A stretch of DNA of 64,000 nt from Vulcanimicrobiota bacterium (GTDB lineage: Bacteria; Vulcanimicrobiota; Vulcanimicrobiia; Vulcanimicrobiales; Vulcanimicrobiaceae): assembly GCA_003168375.1 (NCBI GenBank), contig PMSI01000001.1, positions 744,001 to 808,000 of the forward strand, in the 5' to 3' direction. Positions 1-8,015 of the stretch are shown here, one piece after another. Within the stretch, counting starts at the first letter, position 1; each line of letters starts with the position of its first letter. A program made the position numbers and the translations under genes. The notes under the pieces were generated by a model. The model had not been told where the DNA came from. It saw nothing but the letters and a program-made list of their open reading frames with translations, and searched no databases.

Positions 1-2
1 TG

Positions 3-431
3 AATCAGCTGCGCGTACTTGCCGGACGCAACCCGGATGCGCGTGCCATGGAGGGCGCGCGCACCGGATCCGTCTCCACGCCCGCGACGGTGAGCGGTTC
101 GCTCACGATCACGGCGCGCATGGCGACGGGTCGCGATGCGATCGTGGTCGACGGGATGGCACCTGCTTCCGTGCCCGTGACCCTCACACTCGTCGGTTCG
201 ATCTCACGCGATCTTCCGGATGTGCTGCTGCGGCGGGTGACCTTGCAGACTGACGGCACGTTCCACGCGACGATCACCGTCGCACCGGCGATGCCTCGCG
301 GCAGCTACGTCACCGTTACGGCGACCTCGCTGCCCGGGGTGTCCCCCGCCTCAGCGCGGGTCGTCATCGCCGCGCCGAACCCCGGCATCGACTCAGACCT
401 CTTCGATCATCTCCCTAAAGACCCTAAGTGA
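3..431 (+). CDS. Secreted/pilus-linked hypothetical protein, 5' partial
   Basis: The reading frame is open from base 3, so the true start lies before the window; only the last 142 codons are seen. The visible part is rich in Val, Thr and Ser in alternating strands (for example SGSLTITARM and GTFHATITVA), which looks like one Ig-like beta-sandwich, and ends in a charged tail HLPKDPK. It lies just upstream of the Flp pilin on the same strand, so an extracellular or assembly role with the Tad pilus is plausible but inferred. I do not recognise a family. An internal ATG at base 48 exists but has no reason to be preferred. Confidence 0.55.
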   Translation, partial: NQLRVLAGRNPDARAMEGARTGSVSTPATVSGSLTITARMATGRDAIVVDGMAPASVPVTLTLVGSISRDLPDVLLRRVTLQTDGTFHATITVAPAMPRGSYVTVTATSLPGVSPASARVVIAAPNPGIDSDLFDHLPKDPK

Positions 432-457
432 CGAAACCGTCCGTGAAGGAGCTCTCC

Positions 458-631
458 GTGACCACTACGTTCCTCGACATGCTCAAGGACGACGAAGGCG
501 CGACCCTCGTCGAATACGGCCTCGTCGTCTCTCTCATCGCGGTTGCAGCGATCGTCGCCATCGGCGCGCTCGGCACCAAGGTGAGCGATACGTTCAACGC
601 CATCGCCACAAAGATCACTCCGCCCTCGTGA
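458..631 (+). CDS. flp: Flp/Fap-type pilin (major Tad pilin)
   Basis: Small prepilin of 57 residues. It has a short charged leader, then GATLVEYGLVVSLIAVAAIV, the Flp signature: processing after the Gly, Glu at mature position 5 followed by Tyr, and one hydrophobic helix for pilus packing. The frame can start at GTG 428, but an AAGGAG box at 446-451 lies 6 bases before GTG 458, so 458 is chosen. The stop overlaps the next start. It is expected to be cleaved by one of the two A24 peptidases in this operon and polymerised by the TadA/B/C machine. Confidence 0.93.
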   Translation: MTTTFLDMLKDDEGATLVEYGLVVSLIAVAAIVAIGALGTKVSDTFNAIATKITPPS

Positions 632-1113
632 TTCCGCCGTTCGTCCCGATCCTCGCCGCAGCCGCGGTCGTGGCTGCGGCGAGTGACGTGCGTGCACGCA
701 AGATCCCGAACGCGCTAACCGGCGCGCTCGCGATTGCGGGCGTCGCCGTCGCCGGGACGACCGGAGGACTCCTTGGTGCTGGGACCGCTCTGGCGATCCT
801 CACCGTTCTCCTCGCAGCCGGCACCTACGCGTTCGCGCGCGGTTGGTTCGGAGGCGGCGACATCAAGTTGCTCGCAGCAGGATGCTGCGGGTTGACTCCC
901 GCCCTCGCGGCGGACTTCTTGATCTACACGGCGCTCTGCGGGGGACTTCTCTCGCTCTACGCGCTCGCGACGTCGCAAAGGATGGTGACCTCGCTGATCA
1001 CTCGGCAGCTCCCGCAAACCGGCGAACGGCTTCCCTATGCCGTCGCCGCGACCGGTGGCGCCCTCTCCCTGTGGGTGGCACTCTTATGTCCCGCGTTCTT
1101 GCTCGTCCGCTAG
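628..1113 (+). CDS. cpaA: A24 prepilin peptidase, CpaA/TadV type (first copy)
   Basis: Integral membrane aspartic protease of 161 residues that removes the leader of Flp pilins. The two catalytic aspartates are visible: one in SDVRARKIPN near residue 20, the other in the GxGD-type motif FGGGDIKLLAA near residue 75. About five hydrophobic helices; the N-terminal methyltransferase domain of large PilD enzymes is absent, as in CpaA. It starts with GTG inside the pilin stop (GTGA overlap), so translation is probably coupled. A second A24 gene lies at the far end of the operon. Confidence 0.9.
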   Translation: MIPPFVPILAAAAVVAAASDVRARKIPNALTGALAIAGVAVAGTTGGLLGAGTALAILTVLLAAGTYAFARGWFGGGDIKLLAAGCCGLTPALAADFLIYTALCGGLLSLYALATSQRMVTSLITRQLPQTGERLPYAVAATGGALSLWVALLCPAFLLVR

Positions 1114-1982
1114 ACACGCGAACGATAGCACTCTCGGTCGCCGGTCTTCTCGCAGTCGGTACCGGCGTTCTGACCTACAACTACCTCGCAGCGGTCGGCC
1201 ATACGACGGCCCCGGTGGTGCAGCGCACGATCCTGGTCGCCGCGCGCACGATCCCGGCGCGTACGACGATCACCGACGCCATGCTGACGCGCGTGTCGCG
1301 TCCCGCGGACGCAGTCGACCCCGACGCGATGGTGGTCCCGGCCTCGGCGATCGGCTCGATCGCGATGAACGAGATCCCGGCCGGGAGCCAGATCACCGCG
1401 TCCAAACTCGTGCACTACTCGGTCGCCGGCCTTCCCGGCCGCGTCCACGTCGGCATGCGCGCCGTCTCGATCGCACTCGACCGCGTCAAAGGCGTCTCGA
1501 ACCTGATCCAGGCCGGCGACAAGGTCGACGTGATCGCGGCAACCGTGCCGCGCAACGACGCCGTGCCGAAGGCGGTCACGATCATCCGCGGCGCAACGGT
1601 GCTCTCCGTCGGCACGATGACCGAGCCCGGCGCAACGCCGGCGCCCGACGCCGCGGGGCAGCCGCAGCAGTTCTTGACCGCGACGCTCGAGGTGACGCCC
1701 AAGCAGGCCGACCTCCTGACGCTTGCCGACGTCAACACGATGCTGCGGCTCGCGCTGCGCTCTCCGAAGGAAAGCCAGCGCAGCCAGCCGGTCGAAAAGC
1801 TCGTGTTGAACGGAAGCGCTCAGGCGCAGCGCGCCGAGGCGCCGCTCTCGCCGATGCAGCAGCTGATGCCGCTCCTGGCGCCGCGGCTTCCGGTCGCGCA
1901 AGCGGCGCCGCAGGCAAAACCGGTCTCGCCGGTCGCGGTGATCGACGGCGACAAGATCGTCCAGCCCGGCACGGCGCACTGA
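1086..1982 (+). CDS. cpaB: Flp pilus assembly protein CpaB/RcpC
   Basis: Protein of 298 residues with one N-terminal membrane helix (residues about 12-33) followed by an SAF-type domain (ARTIPARTTITDAML) and the RcpC/CpaB core (GMRAVSIALD...GVSNLIQAGDKVDVI). In Tad systems CpaB sits in the periplasm and helps the secretin channel. The ATG at 1086 overlaps the previous gene by 28 bases and puts the helix at the very N terminus; the frame is open further upstream but only as antisense-like sequence. The C terminus (from residue 235 on) is Pro/Ala/Gln-rich and probably disordered. Confidence 0.9.
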   Translation: MSRVLARPLDTRTIALSVAGLLAVGTGVLTYNYLAAVGHTTAPVVQRTILVAARTIPARTTITDAMLTRVSRPADAVDPDAMVVPASAIGSIAMNEIPAGSQITASKLVHYSVAGLPGRVHVGMRAVSIALDRVKGVSNLIQAGDKVDVIAATVPRNDAVPKAVTIIRGATVLSVGTMTEPGATPAPDAAGQPQQFLTATLEVTPKQADLLTLADVNTMLRLALRSPKESQRSQPVEKLVLNGSAQAQRAEAPLSPMQQLMPLLAPRLPVAQAAPQAKPVSPVAVIDGDKIVQPGTAH

Positions 1983-1986
1983 CGCC

Positions 1987-4092
1987 ATGAAGGGAACGAT
2001 CGCGATCGTCGTCGGAGCCAAAGGCGGCGTCGGCGCCAGCACGCTCTGCGTCGAGCTGATCCGCATCCTGCGCGAGGGGAAAGCCTGCGGCCTCGTCGAC
2101 GCCGACTTCAGCGGACGGCGCTCCATCGCGGTCCTCACCGACAGCGTCCGCAACTTCGACGCGGGCCGGATCGGCGGCAACCTCGCCTCGGCGACGATCC
2201 TCGGCGACGTCGCCGGGATCGAGTTCACCGCCTCGATCGACGGCGCGTTCACGCTGATGCCCGACCAGGTCGCCGGGATCCTCGGCGACGTGCGCGACAC
2301 GACGGAGTTCGTGCTCGTCGACTCGCCGCAGCCCTACGCCGCGGCAGTTCGCCCGTTCGTCGTGAACGCGGCGCACTTCATCGTCGTCGTCGAGCCGACG
2401 CTACTCGGCGTCACCAGCGCCCGCGCGGTCCAGACCGAGCTGGCACGCTTCGGCATCCCCGCCTCGCGGGTCTACCTCGTGCTCAACCAGCGGGACGCGA
2501 AGGCCGCCGTGCGGCCCGACGAGGTCGAGCGCGCGCTCGGCGCGCGTCTCCTCGGCAACGTGCCGCCGATCGGCGACCGCCGGTATCAGAAAGCGATCGA
2601 GAGCCTCGCCTCGGCGGTGATCGCGCTGCCCGTCCCCGAAGACATCGAGCCGCTCAAGCCGTCGGCGAAGACGCCGCTCGGCGACCGCCGCGCGAGCAAC
2701 CGCCGTCCCAAGGGCGACGCAAGCCCCGCGGACGTCGCCTCGGGCACCGCCAGCGACGCGCACATCGTCGCGACGGTGGAGCGCACCGCGCGCGAGCTGC
2801 TCAAGACCGAGATCCACGACGCCCTCGCGCAGCGGCTCGACATCGTCGCCGCCAGCGCCGCGCTGGACGAACCGAGGAAGATCGCCGAGCTGCGCTCGCA
2901 GATCGACGCGATCGTGCGCGAGCTCCTGTCGGCGTACCCCGCGGTCTTTTCCGCCGAAGAGCTGGCGCGGCTGCGTCAGGAGATCATCGACGAGGCGCTG
3001 GGCTACGGCCCGCTCGAAGAGCTGCTCGCGCAGCCGGACATCACCGAGATCATGGTGAACGGCCCCAACCGCGTCTTCATCGAGCGCAACGGCAAGATCG
3101 AGCCGACCAACAAGCGCTTCAGCGACAACCGCCAGTTGCGTGTCGTGATCGAGCGGATCATCGCGCCGCTCGGCCGCCGCATCGACGAGTCGGTGCCGAT
3201 GGTCGACGCGCGCCTCCCCGACGGCTCGCGCGTCAACGCGATCATCGAGCCGCTCGCGCTCGACGGGCCGATGCTCACCATCCGCCGCTTCGGCAAGAAC
3301 CGGCTCACGACCGACGATCTGGTCAACATCGGCGCGATCGACGCGGCGATGCTCGACTTCCTGCGGGCCGCCGTCGAAGCCCGTCTGAACTTGGTGATCT
3401 GCGGCGGCACCGGTTCCGGCAAGACGACGTTCCTCAACGTCCTCTCGTCCTTCATCCCCGAGGGCGAGCGCATCGTGACGATCGAGGACGCCGCCGAGCT
3501 CCGCCTCAACCAGTCGCACATCGTCCGGCTCGAAGGGCGCCCGCCGAACCTGCAGGGCGCCGGCGAGGTGCGCATCCGCGAGCTGGTCCGCAACGCGCTG
3601 CGCATGCGGCCCGACCGCATCATCGTCGGCGAGTGCCGCGGCGCCGAGGCGCTCGACATGCTGCAGGCGATGAACACCGGCCACGACGGCTCGCTGACCA
3701 CGATCCACGCGAACAGCGCGCGCGACGCGATCTCACGCATCGAGACGATGGTGATGATGGCGGGTTTCGAGCTGCCGATCCGCGCGATCCGCGAACAGAT
3801 CGCCGGCGCGGTCGACATGGTGGTCCACATCGCGCGCATGCGCGACGGCAGCCGCAAGGTCGTCGGGATCAGCGAGATCGCCGGCCTCGAAGGCGACGTC
3901 GTGACGATGCAAGAGATCGTGCGCTACCACCAGCGCGGCCTCGACAAGAACAACAAGGTGGTCGGTGAGTTCGAGTTCACCGGCGTGCAGCCGGAGTGTC
4001 TCCGGCGCTTCGCAGAGTTCGGCGTCTCATTCGACTACGCCGGGCTCAGCGAGCTCGGCGGACCCTCGCTCTCGGCGGTCTCGTCATGGTGA
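1987..4092 (+). CDS. cpaF: CpaE/TadZ-CpaF/TadA fusion ATPase
   Basis: Protein of 701 residues that joins two Tad ATPases usually made separately. Residues 1-220 are a MinD/CpaE-type ATPase with the deviant P-loop GAKGGVGAST (10-19) and VLVDSPQPY (109-117); no receiver domain precedes it. A charged linker of about 75 residues leads to the CpaF/TadA secretion ATPase: QPDITEIMVNGP (349-360), Walker A GGTGSGKT (473-480), Walker B RIIVGE (544-549) and TTIHANS (571-577). CpaE/TadZ positions the machine; CpaF powers pilus extension. ATG is 4 bases after the cpaB stop. TadB starts inside its stop codon. Confidence 0.93.
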   Translation: MKGTIAIVVGAKGGVGASTLCVELIRILREGKACGLVDADFSGRRSIAVLTDSVRNFDAGRIGGNLASATILGDVAGIEFTASIDGAFTLMPDQVAGILGDVRDTTEFVLVDSPQPYAAAVRPFVVNAAHFIVVVEPTLLGVTSARAVQTELARFGIPASRVYLVLNQRDAKAAVRPDEVERALGARLLGNVPPIGDRRYQKAIESLASAVIALPVPEDIEPLKPSAKTPLGDRRASNRRPKGDASPADVASGTASDAHIVATVERTARELLKTEIHDALAQRLDIVAASAALDEPRKIAELRSQIDAIVRELLSAYPAVFSAEELARLRQEIIDEALGYGPLEELLAQPDITEIMVNGPNRVFIERNGKIEPTNKRFSDNRQLRVVIERIIAPLGRRIDESVPMVDARLPDGSRVNAIIEPLALDGPMLTIRRFGKNRLTTDDLVNIGAIDAAMLDFLRAAVEARLNLVICGGTGSGKTTFLNVLSSFIPEGERIVTIEDAAELRLNQSHIVRLEGRPPNLQGAGEVRIRELVRNALRMRPDRIIVGECRGAEALDMLQAMNTGHDGSLTTIHANSARDAISRIETMVMMAGFELPIRAIREQIAGAVDMVVHIARMRDGSRKVVGISEIAGLEGDVVTMQEIVRYHQRGLDKNNKVVGEFEFTGVQPECLRRFAEFGVSFDYAGLSELGGPSLSAVSSW

Positions 4093-4946
4093 GCGTCCTT
4101 CCGTTCGCGATCGTCCTGGGCGTCATCGGCGCGCTCGGCATCTTCGTGGCCTCGTTCTGGCAGCGCATCACCGCGCCGCTGCGACCGCTCGTCGAACAAT
4201 ACCGGCTCGCGCTCGAGCAGGCGGACATCCGCGTCCGCGGCGAGGAGATTCTGCTCGCCATCCTCGGCAGCGGGATCGCCCTCTGGGTGCTGGTGATCGT
4301 CGTTGGCCGCCTGAGCCCGCTCTACGGCGCCGCGGCGTTTCCGATCTCGATGACGTTCGCCGCCTGCGCCGCCGACCAGCTGATCGCGCACAAGAAGCGC
4401 AAACGCCTGACGAAGTTCGCCGACCAGCTCGAGCTGGTACTGCGCCTGATGGCGAGCGGACTACGGGCGGGGCTCGGCCTGCGGCAGGCGCTCGTGCTTG
4501 TGATCGACGAGCTCGACAATCCTGCGCGGACCGAGTTCATGCGGGTCGTCGGACAGGCGAACATCGGCCAGAGCGTTCACGATGCGCTCGACAGCCTCGC
4601 AAAGCGCATGCCGAGCGACGAGTGCGCGATGATGGTGCGCGCGATCCGCGTGCAGTCTCAGACCGGCGGCAACCTCGCCAAGGTCCTCGAGCACCTCGCC
4701 CACACGATCAAGGAGCGCCGGCGCGTTTACCGCAAGATGCGCGCGCTGACCGCCGAGGGCCGCATGACGGCGTGGGTGATCGCGCTCCTTCCGATCATCG
4801 TCGGCATAATGATCGTCGGGCTGAACGCCTCGATGCGGCGCGCGCTCATCTTCACCGACACCGGTCATCTGGTGATGGTCGGCGTTTTCATGCTCGAAGG
4901 CGTCGGCGTAGCGTGGCTCAAGCGCATGATGCGGTTCGAAATCTGA
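4086..4946 (+). CDS. tadB: Tad inner-membrane platform protein TadB
   Basis: T2SS F-like protein of 286 residues: two N-terminal membrane helices, a cytoplasmic F domain around residues 110-220 (LELVLRLMASGLRAGLGLRQAL, split here at LRLMASGLRAGLGLRQAL) with the typical QSQTGGNLAKVLE stretch, then two C-terminal helices. It forms the platform on which CpaF acts. The ATG overlaps the cpaF stop by 7 bases. The frame extends upstream to 3996, but that part is antisense-like and basic, so 4086 is used. Confidence 0.92.
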   Translation: MVSVLPFAIVLGVIGALGIFVASFWQRITAPLRPLVEQYRLALEQADIRVRGEEILLAILGSGIALWVLVIVVGRLSPLYGAAAFPISMTFAACAADQLIAHKKRKRLTKFADQLELVLRLMASGLRAGLGLRQALVLVIDELDNPARTEFMRVVGQANIGQSVHDALDSLAKRMPSDECAMMVRAIRVQSQTGGNLAKVLEHLAHTIKERRRVYRKMRALTAEGRMTAWVIALLPIIVGIMIVGLNASMRRALIFTDTGHLVMVGVFMLEGVGVAWLKRMMRFEI

Positions 4947-5797
4947 TGCTGTTCGCAGTGGTCGCCGCGGCGCTCTCCGCCGCGGCGCTGGGATATATCG
5001 GGGTCACGATCTTCGTGCACCGCTCGGCGGTCGAACGCACGGTGGCGCAGCTCGACCGCACCGGCATCGAGGCCGACCGCAAGTCCGAGCTCGGCGTCTT
5101 CGCCCGCTTCTTCGACGAACGCGGCCGGACGAATCTCGAGCGGAGGCTGGTCCAGGCCGGCTGGTACAAGCTCACCCCCGGCCGCTTCATGATGCGCGGC
5201 ATCATCGCGTCGTTCTCGGGCCTCTTCGTCGGCTTGCTGATCCCGTTCGTGCTGCACCGCCACGTCTGGTGGCTGTTCGTGCTGCCGGTGCTCCTCGCGC
5301 TGGCCGGCGCGATCGCGCCGAGCTCGATCCTCGACGGCGCGATCGCCGAGCGCAAGCGCCGCATCCGCAACGCCCTGCCGGACTTCCTCGATCTGGTGTC
5401 GACGACGGTCGAAGCCGGGATCGCACTCAACGGCGCGTTTGCGGCCGCCGTTGACGCGGTGCGGGGCCCGTTCCGCGACGAGCTGCTCGCCTGCCTCTCC
5501 GACATTCGCGTCGGCCGCTCGCGCGCTGAAGCGCTTGCCGCGATGGCCGCGCGCGCCGACGTCACAGAGCTGACCACGACCGTCACCGCGATCGTGCAGG
5601 CGGAGAAGCTCGGCGGCGACATCGCCGGGATCCTCGACCAGCTGGCGCACGAAGCGCGCGATCACCGCATGATGCGGGCCGAGGAGCTCGCCGCGCAGCT
5701 GCCGGTCGTGATGACGTTCCCGATGGCGCTGTGCATGCTTCCGGCCCTGTTCGTCATGATCTTCGGCGCGGTCGCCGCGCAAATGATCAACAAATGA
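4946..5797 (+). CDS. tadC: Tad inner-membrane platform protein TadC
   Basis: Second T2SS F-like protein of the operon, 283 residues, paralogous to TadB. N-terminal helix (residues 2-22), two more helices around 85-125, an F domain with RNALPDFLDLVSTTVEAGIA and IVQAEKLGGDIAGILDQLA, and a C-terminal hydrophobic helix ending in MINK. Its ATG shares its first base with the last base of the tadB stop (TGATG), so the two partners are translationally coupled. Confidence 0.92.
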   Translation: MLFAVVAAALSAAALGYIGVTIFVHRSAVERTVAQLDRTGIEADRKSELGVFARFFDERGRTNLERRLVQAGWYKLTPGRFMMRGIIASFSGLFVGLLIPFVLHRHVWWLFVLPVLLALAGAIAPSSILDGAIAERKRRIRNALPDFLDLVSTTVEAGIALNGAFAAAVDAVRGPFRDELLACLSDIRVGRSRAEALAAMAARADVTELTTTVTAIVQAEKLGGDIAGILDQLAHEARDHRMMRAEELAAQLPVVMTFPMALCMLPALFVMIFGAVAAQMINK

Positions 5798-6402
5798 ACC
5801 CGCACGTTCTGCTCGGCGCGATCCTGTTCGCCTGCGCCGCGATCGCCGGACTGGTCGCCGCGACCGCGATCTGCACGCGCGTCGAAGCGTTCGAAGACGG
5901 ACCGAAGTCCGGCACGCCGCCGATCGTCGCCCTCGTCGCCGGTGCGGCGCTGATCGGCGGGATCGCCGGTGCGCACGCCGACCCCGCCCGCCTCGGTCTG
6001 GTCGCGATCGTCACCGGAGCGTTCGTCGCCGCGTGGTACTGCGACGTGGCGCGCGGCGCCGTCCCCGACGTCTTCTCGCTCGGCCCGCTCGCCGTGATCG
6101 CCGCCCTCGCCTTCGTGTGGCACGACCCGCGCATGGTCGTCTCGTCGCTGATCGTCGTCGTCCCGTTCTCGATCGCCGCATATCTTTCACGCGGCCGGGG
6201 AATGGGCTGGGGTGACGTGAAGCTCGCCGCCGTTACCGGAGCCATGCTCGGCGCCTCGAACGCGCTCCTCGCCCTCGCCCTCGCGGCGTTCGCCGCCGCC
6301 GTCGGTGCGAAGTTCCGCCGCGAGGCCGCAGCACAGCCGCTCGCCTTTGCTCCCTACCTGATCGGCGCAACCGCGCTCTTTACCGCTTTTACCGCGCTAT
6401 GA
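5794..6402 (+). CDS. A24 prepilin peptidase-like membrane protein (second copy)
   Basis: Membrane protein of 202 residues with about six helices. It carries the two A24 aspartate motifs: CDVARGAVPD near residue 80 (the usual PN of the first motif is PD here) and GMGWGDVKLAAVTGAM near residue 140. Function as in the first copy: cleavage of prepilin leaders, possibly of pseudopilins rather than Flp. ATG overlaps the tadC stop by 4 bases (ATGA). Confidence 0.85.
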   Translation: MNPHVLLGAILFACAAIAGLVAATAICTRVEAFEDGPKSGTPPIVALVAGAALIGGIAGAHADPARLGLVAIVTGAFVAAWYCDVARGAVPDVFSLGPLAVIAALAFVWHDPRMVVSSLIVVVPFSIAAYLSRGRGMGWGDVKLAAVTGAMLGASNALLALALAAFAAAVGAKFRREAAAQPLAFAPYLIGATALFTAFTAL

Positions 6403-6755
6403 CGATGTGGCTCGTGCGAAACGTGCGCACGGGCCGCGTCCTGGCCTGGCGCGTAAGGCGCGCCGACAACTGGATCGAGCGCACGCTCGGCTTTCTCCCG
6501 CGCAGTTCGATCGCTCCCGAAGAAGGGCTCTGGTTCGAACGCTGCAGCGCCGTACACACCGTCGGCATGCGCAGCGCGCTCGACATCGTCTTCCTGGACC
6601 GCGATCACCAGATCGTCAGAGTCGAACCGAACGTCACCCCCGGCAAACTCCACGTCAGCGCGCGCAACGCGCACATCGTCGCCGAGTTCGGCCCCGGCTT
6701 CGCCAAAGCAAACCCGCTGAACATCGGCGACCAGCTCCAGCTCGAACCCGTGTAG
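6399..6755 (+). CDS. DUF192 family protein
   Basis: Compact protein of 118 residues that matches the DUF192 pattern: RTLGFLPRSSIAPEEGLWF, the HTVGMRSALDIVFLD core and the end AEFGPGFAKANPLNIGDQL. DUF192 genes often follow Tad operons; the molecular role is not known. ATG overlaps the previous stop by 4 bases, so it is the last gene of the pilus operon. The family often has a signal peptide, which is not obvious here. Confidence 0.85.
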   Translation: MTMWLVRNVRTGRVLAWRVRRADNWIERTLGFLPRSSIAPEEGLWFERCSAVHTVGMRSALDIVFLDRDHQIVRVEPNVTPGKLHVSARNAHIVAEFGPGFAKANPLNIGDQLQLEPV

Positions 6756-6794
6756 GAGACGCCCGCGGGCGCAGGGCATCCGCGGCTCGTCGCC

Positions 6795-6824
6795 TTGAAT
6801 TCAGCGCGCCTATTGCTCTACAAT
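6795..6824 (+). promoter_or_regulatory. Sigma70-type promoter of the EAD/protease pair
   Basis: TTGAAT at 6795-6800 and TACAAT at 6819-6824 are separated by 18 bases. A start about 7 bases downstream would leave a leader of roughly 30 bases before ATG 6861. This separates the next two genes from the Tad operon, which ends at 6755. Confidence 0.55.
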
Positions 6825-6860
6825 CGTCTGCACCGCGAGCGACGAGGGGGCGAGGTCGAC

Positions 6861-8015
6861 ATGTCACTCCTGCCGGGCTTGAAAGCCGCTCATATGGCCG
6901 AGACGCTCGTCGACTACGGCCGCGCCGACGCCACCCTGACCCATACCGGTCCCGCCCGTCCGCTCGGCGCGCCGGAGAACGATCGCCGATACTCCGATGA
7001 CGAGCAGTTTTGGCGGGAAATCCTGCTCGGGGGCGCCTGGGACTCGACCTGGCACATCGAGGGGGCCGCGATATCCGAGTGGTTGGCTCGCGTTCCCGGC
7101 CTGTACTGGGCGCCGGGTTCGGCAGCGTTTCGACGGATCGCAAAAGCGTTCGTCGAGCATCGCGATGCGAACTTCGTCACATATCAACCGATCGGAAAGT
7201 CACAGCGCGTGATCGGCGGTATCGGCACGCTCCGTCTGCCCCCCGCCGACGACGGCTACCGCATCGTCACCCTCACCACCTCGCTGAACGCCTCGACGGG
7301 CGTTCCCGCGCTGGTGTCTCCGGATACGTGGTCCCGCCTTCATTTGCGCGAGGGAAGCATCGTCAGCGGCCGTGCCTGGTGGGTTCCGATGAGCGTTCGC
7401 TGGGCCGAGAATTTCCCATCCGTGAAGCATATTCCGCGCGGCTACTTGCTGCTCGACGACGGGGCGCCGATCCACGCCCACGGCGGGACAGCCCACGTCG
7501 AGATACAGCCGTTCAGTCTGATGGAGTATTGGGACGGCAACGCGGAGTTGCTGGACTATGTCTATGTGACCGCCGACGGCACCGACGCAGCATATCGGCG
7601 CCAGTGCGAGGGTTTCTTCGAGCGGTACCGCGCCGAATCGGGGCGGAGCGGGCGATATCTGCTTTCGGCTGACGTCGCGGACCCTATGTGGGATGCCGTC
7701 TACGCGAGCCCGGCGGCTCTGCGCGGAGCCTACGTCCGCGACCTCGAGCTTCTTCAACACCGCATCGATCGCGCGAGCGGCGGCGAAGATGTGGTCGCTT
7801 CTCTGATCGGCGTGCTGTCGTCGGCGCAATCCGCTGCAGACCTTCGGCGTCTCGGGGACCAGGCCGACGTCCCCGGCGGCTGGTACGGGCAAGCGCCGAT
7901 CGCGGAACTCAGCCGGCGCCTCGTAGCCGCGGCGGCGAATGCCGGCCGCCTGCCGTCGCTCGTGCAGCAGGCGGCGATCGAATATCCCCGGCAAGTCCTT
8001 TCTGGACTCGGCTGA
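6861..8015 (+). CDS. Unknown protein with C-terminal effector-associated (death-like) domain
   Basis: Protein of 384 residues. Residues 1-300 match no family I know; they are rich in Trp (GGAWDSTWHIEG, GRAWWVPMSVRW, MEYWDGN) and look like one mixed alpha/beta globular domain. Residues about 311-376 (VVASLIGVLSSAQSAADLRR ... APIAELSRRLVAAAANAGRLPSL) have the spacing of bacterial effector-associated domains: a helix with LxxxL, a loop, a second amphipathic helix ending in AGR, then L and a final Pro. The frame opens at TTG 6795, but that is the -35 box, so ATG 6861 (after GAGGGGGCGAGG) is used. Its stop overlaps the protease start by one base, which implies an obligate pair: this protein as sensor/adaptor, the protease as effector. 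The assignment of the EAD is by eye. Confidence 0.6.
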   Translation: MSLLPGLKAAHMAETLVDYGRADATLTHTGPARPLGAPENDRRYSDDEQFWREILLGGAWDSTWHIEGAAISEWLARVPGLYWAPGSAAFRRIAKAFVEHRDANFVTYQPIGKSQRVIGGIGTLRLPPADDGYRIVTLTTSLNASTGVPALVSPDTWSRLHLREGSIVSGRAWWVPMSVRWAENFPSVKHIPRGYLLLDDGAPIHAHGGTAHVEIQPFSLMEYWDGNAELLDYVYVTADGTDAAYRRQCEGFFERYRAESGRSGRYLLSADVADPMWDAVYASPAALRGAYVRDLELLQHRIDRASGGEDVVASLIGVLSSAQSAADLRRLGDQADVPGGWYGQAPIAELSRRLVAAAANAGRLPSLVQQAAIEYPRQVLSGLG

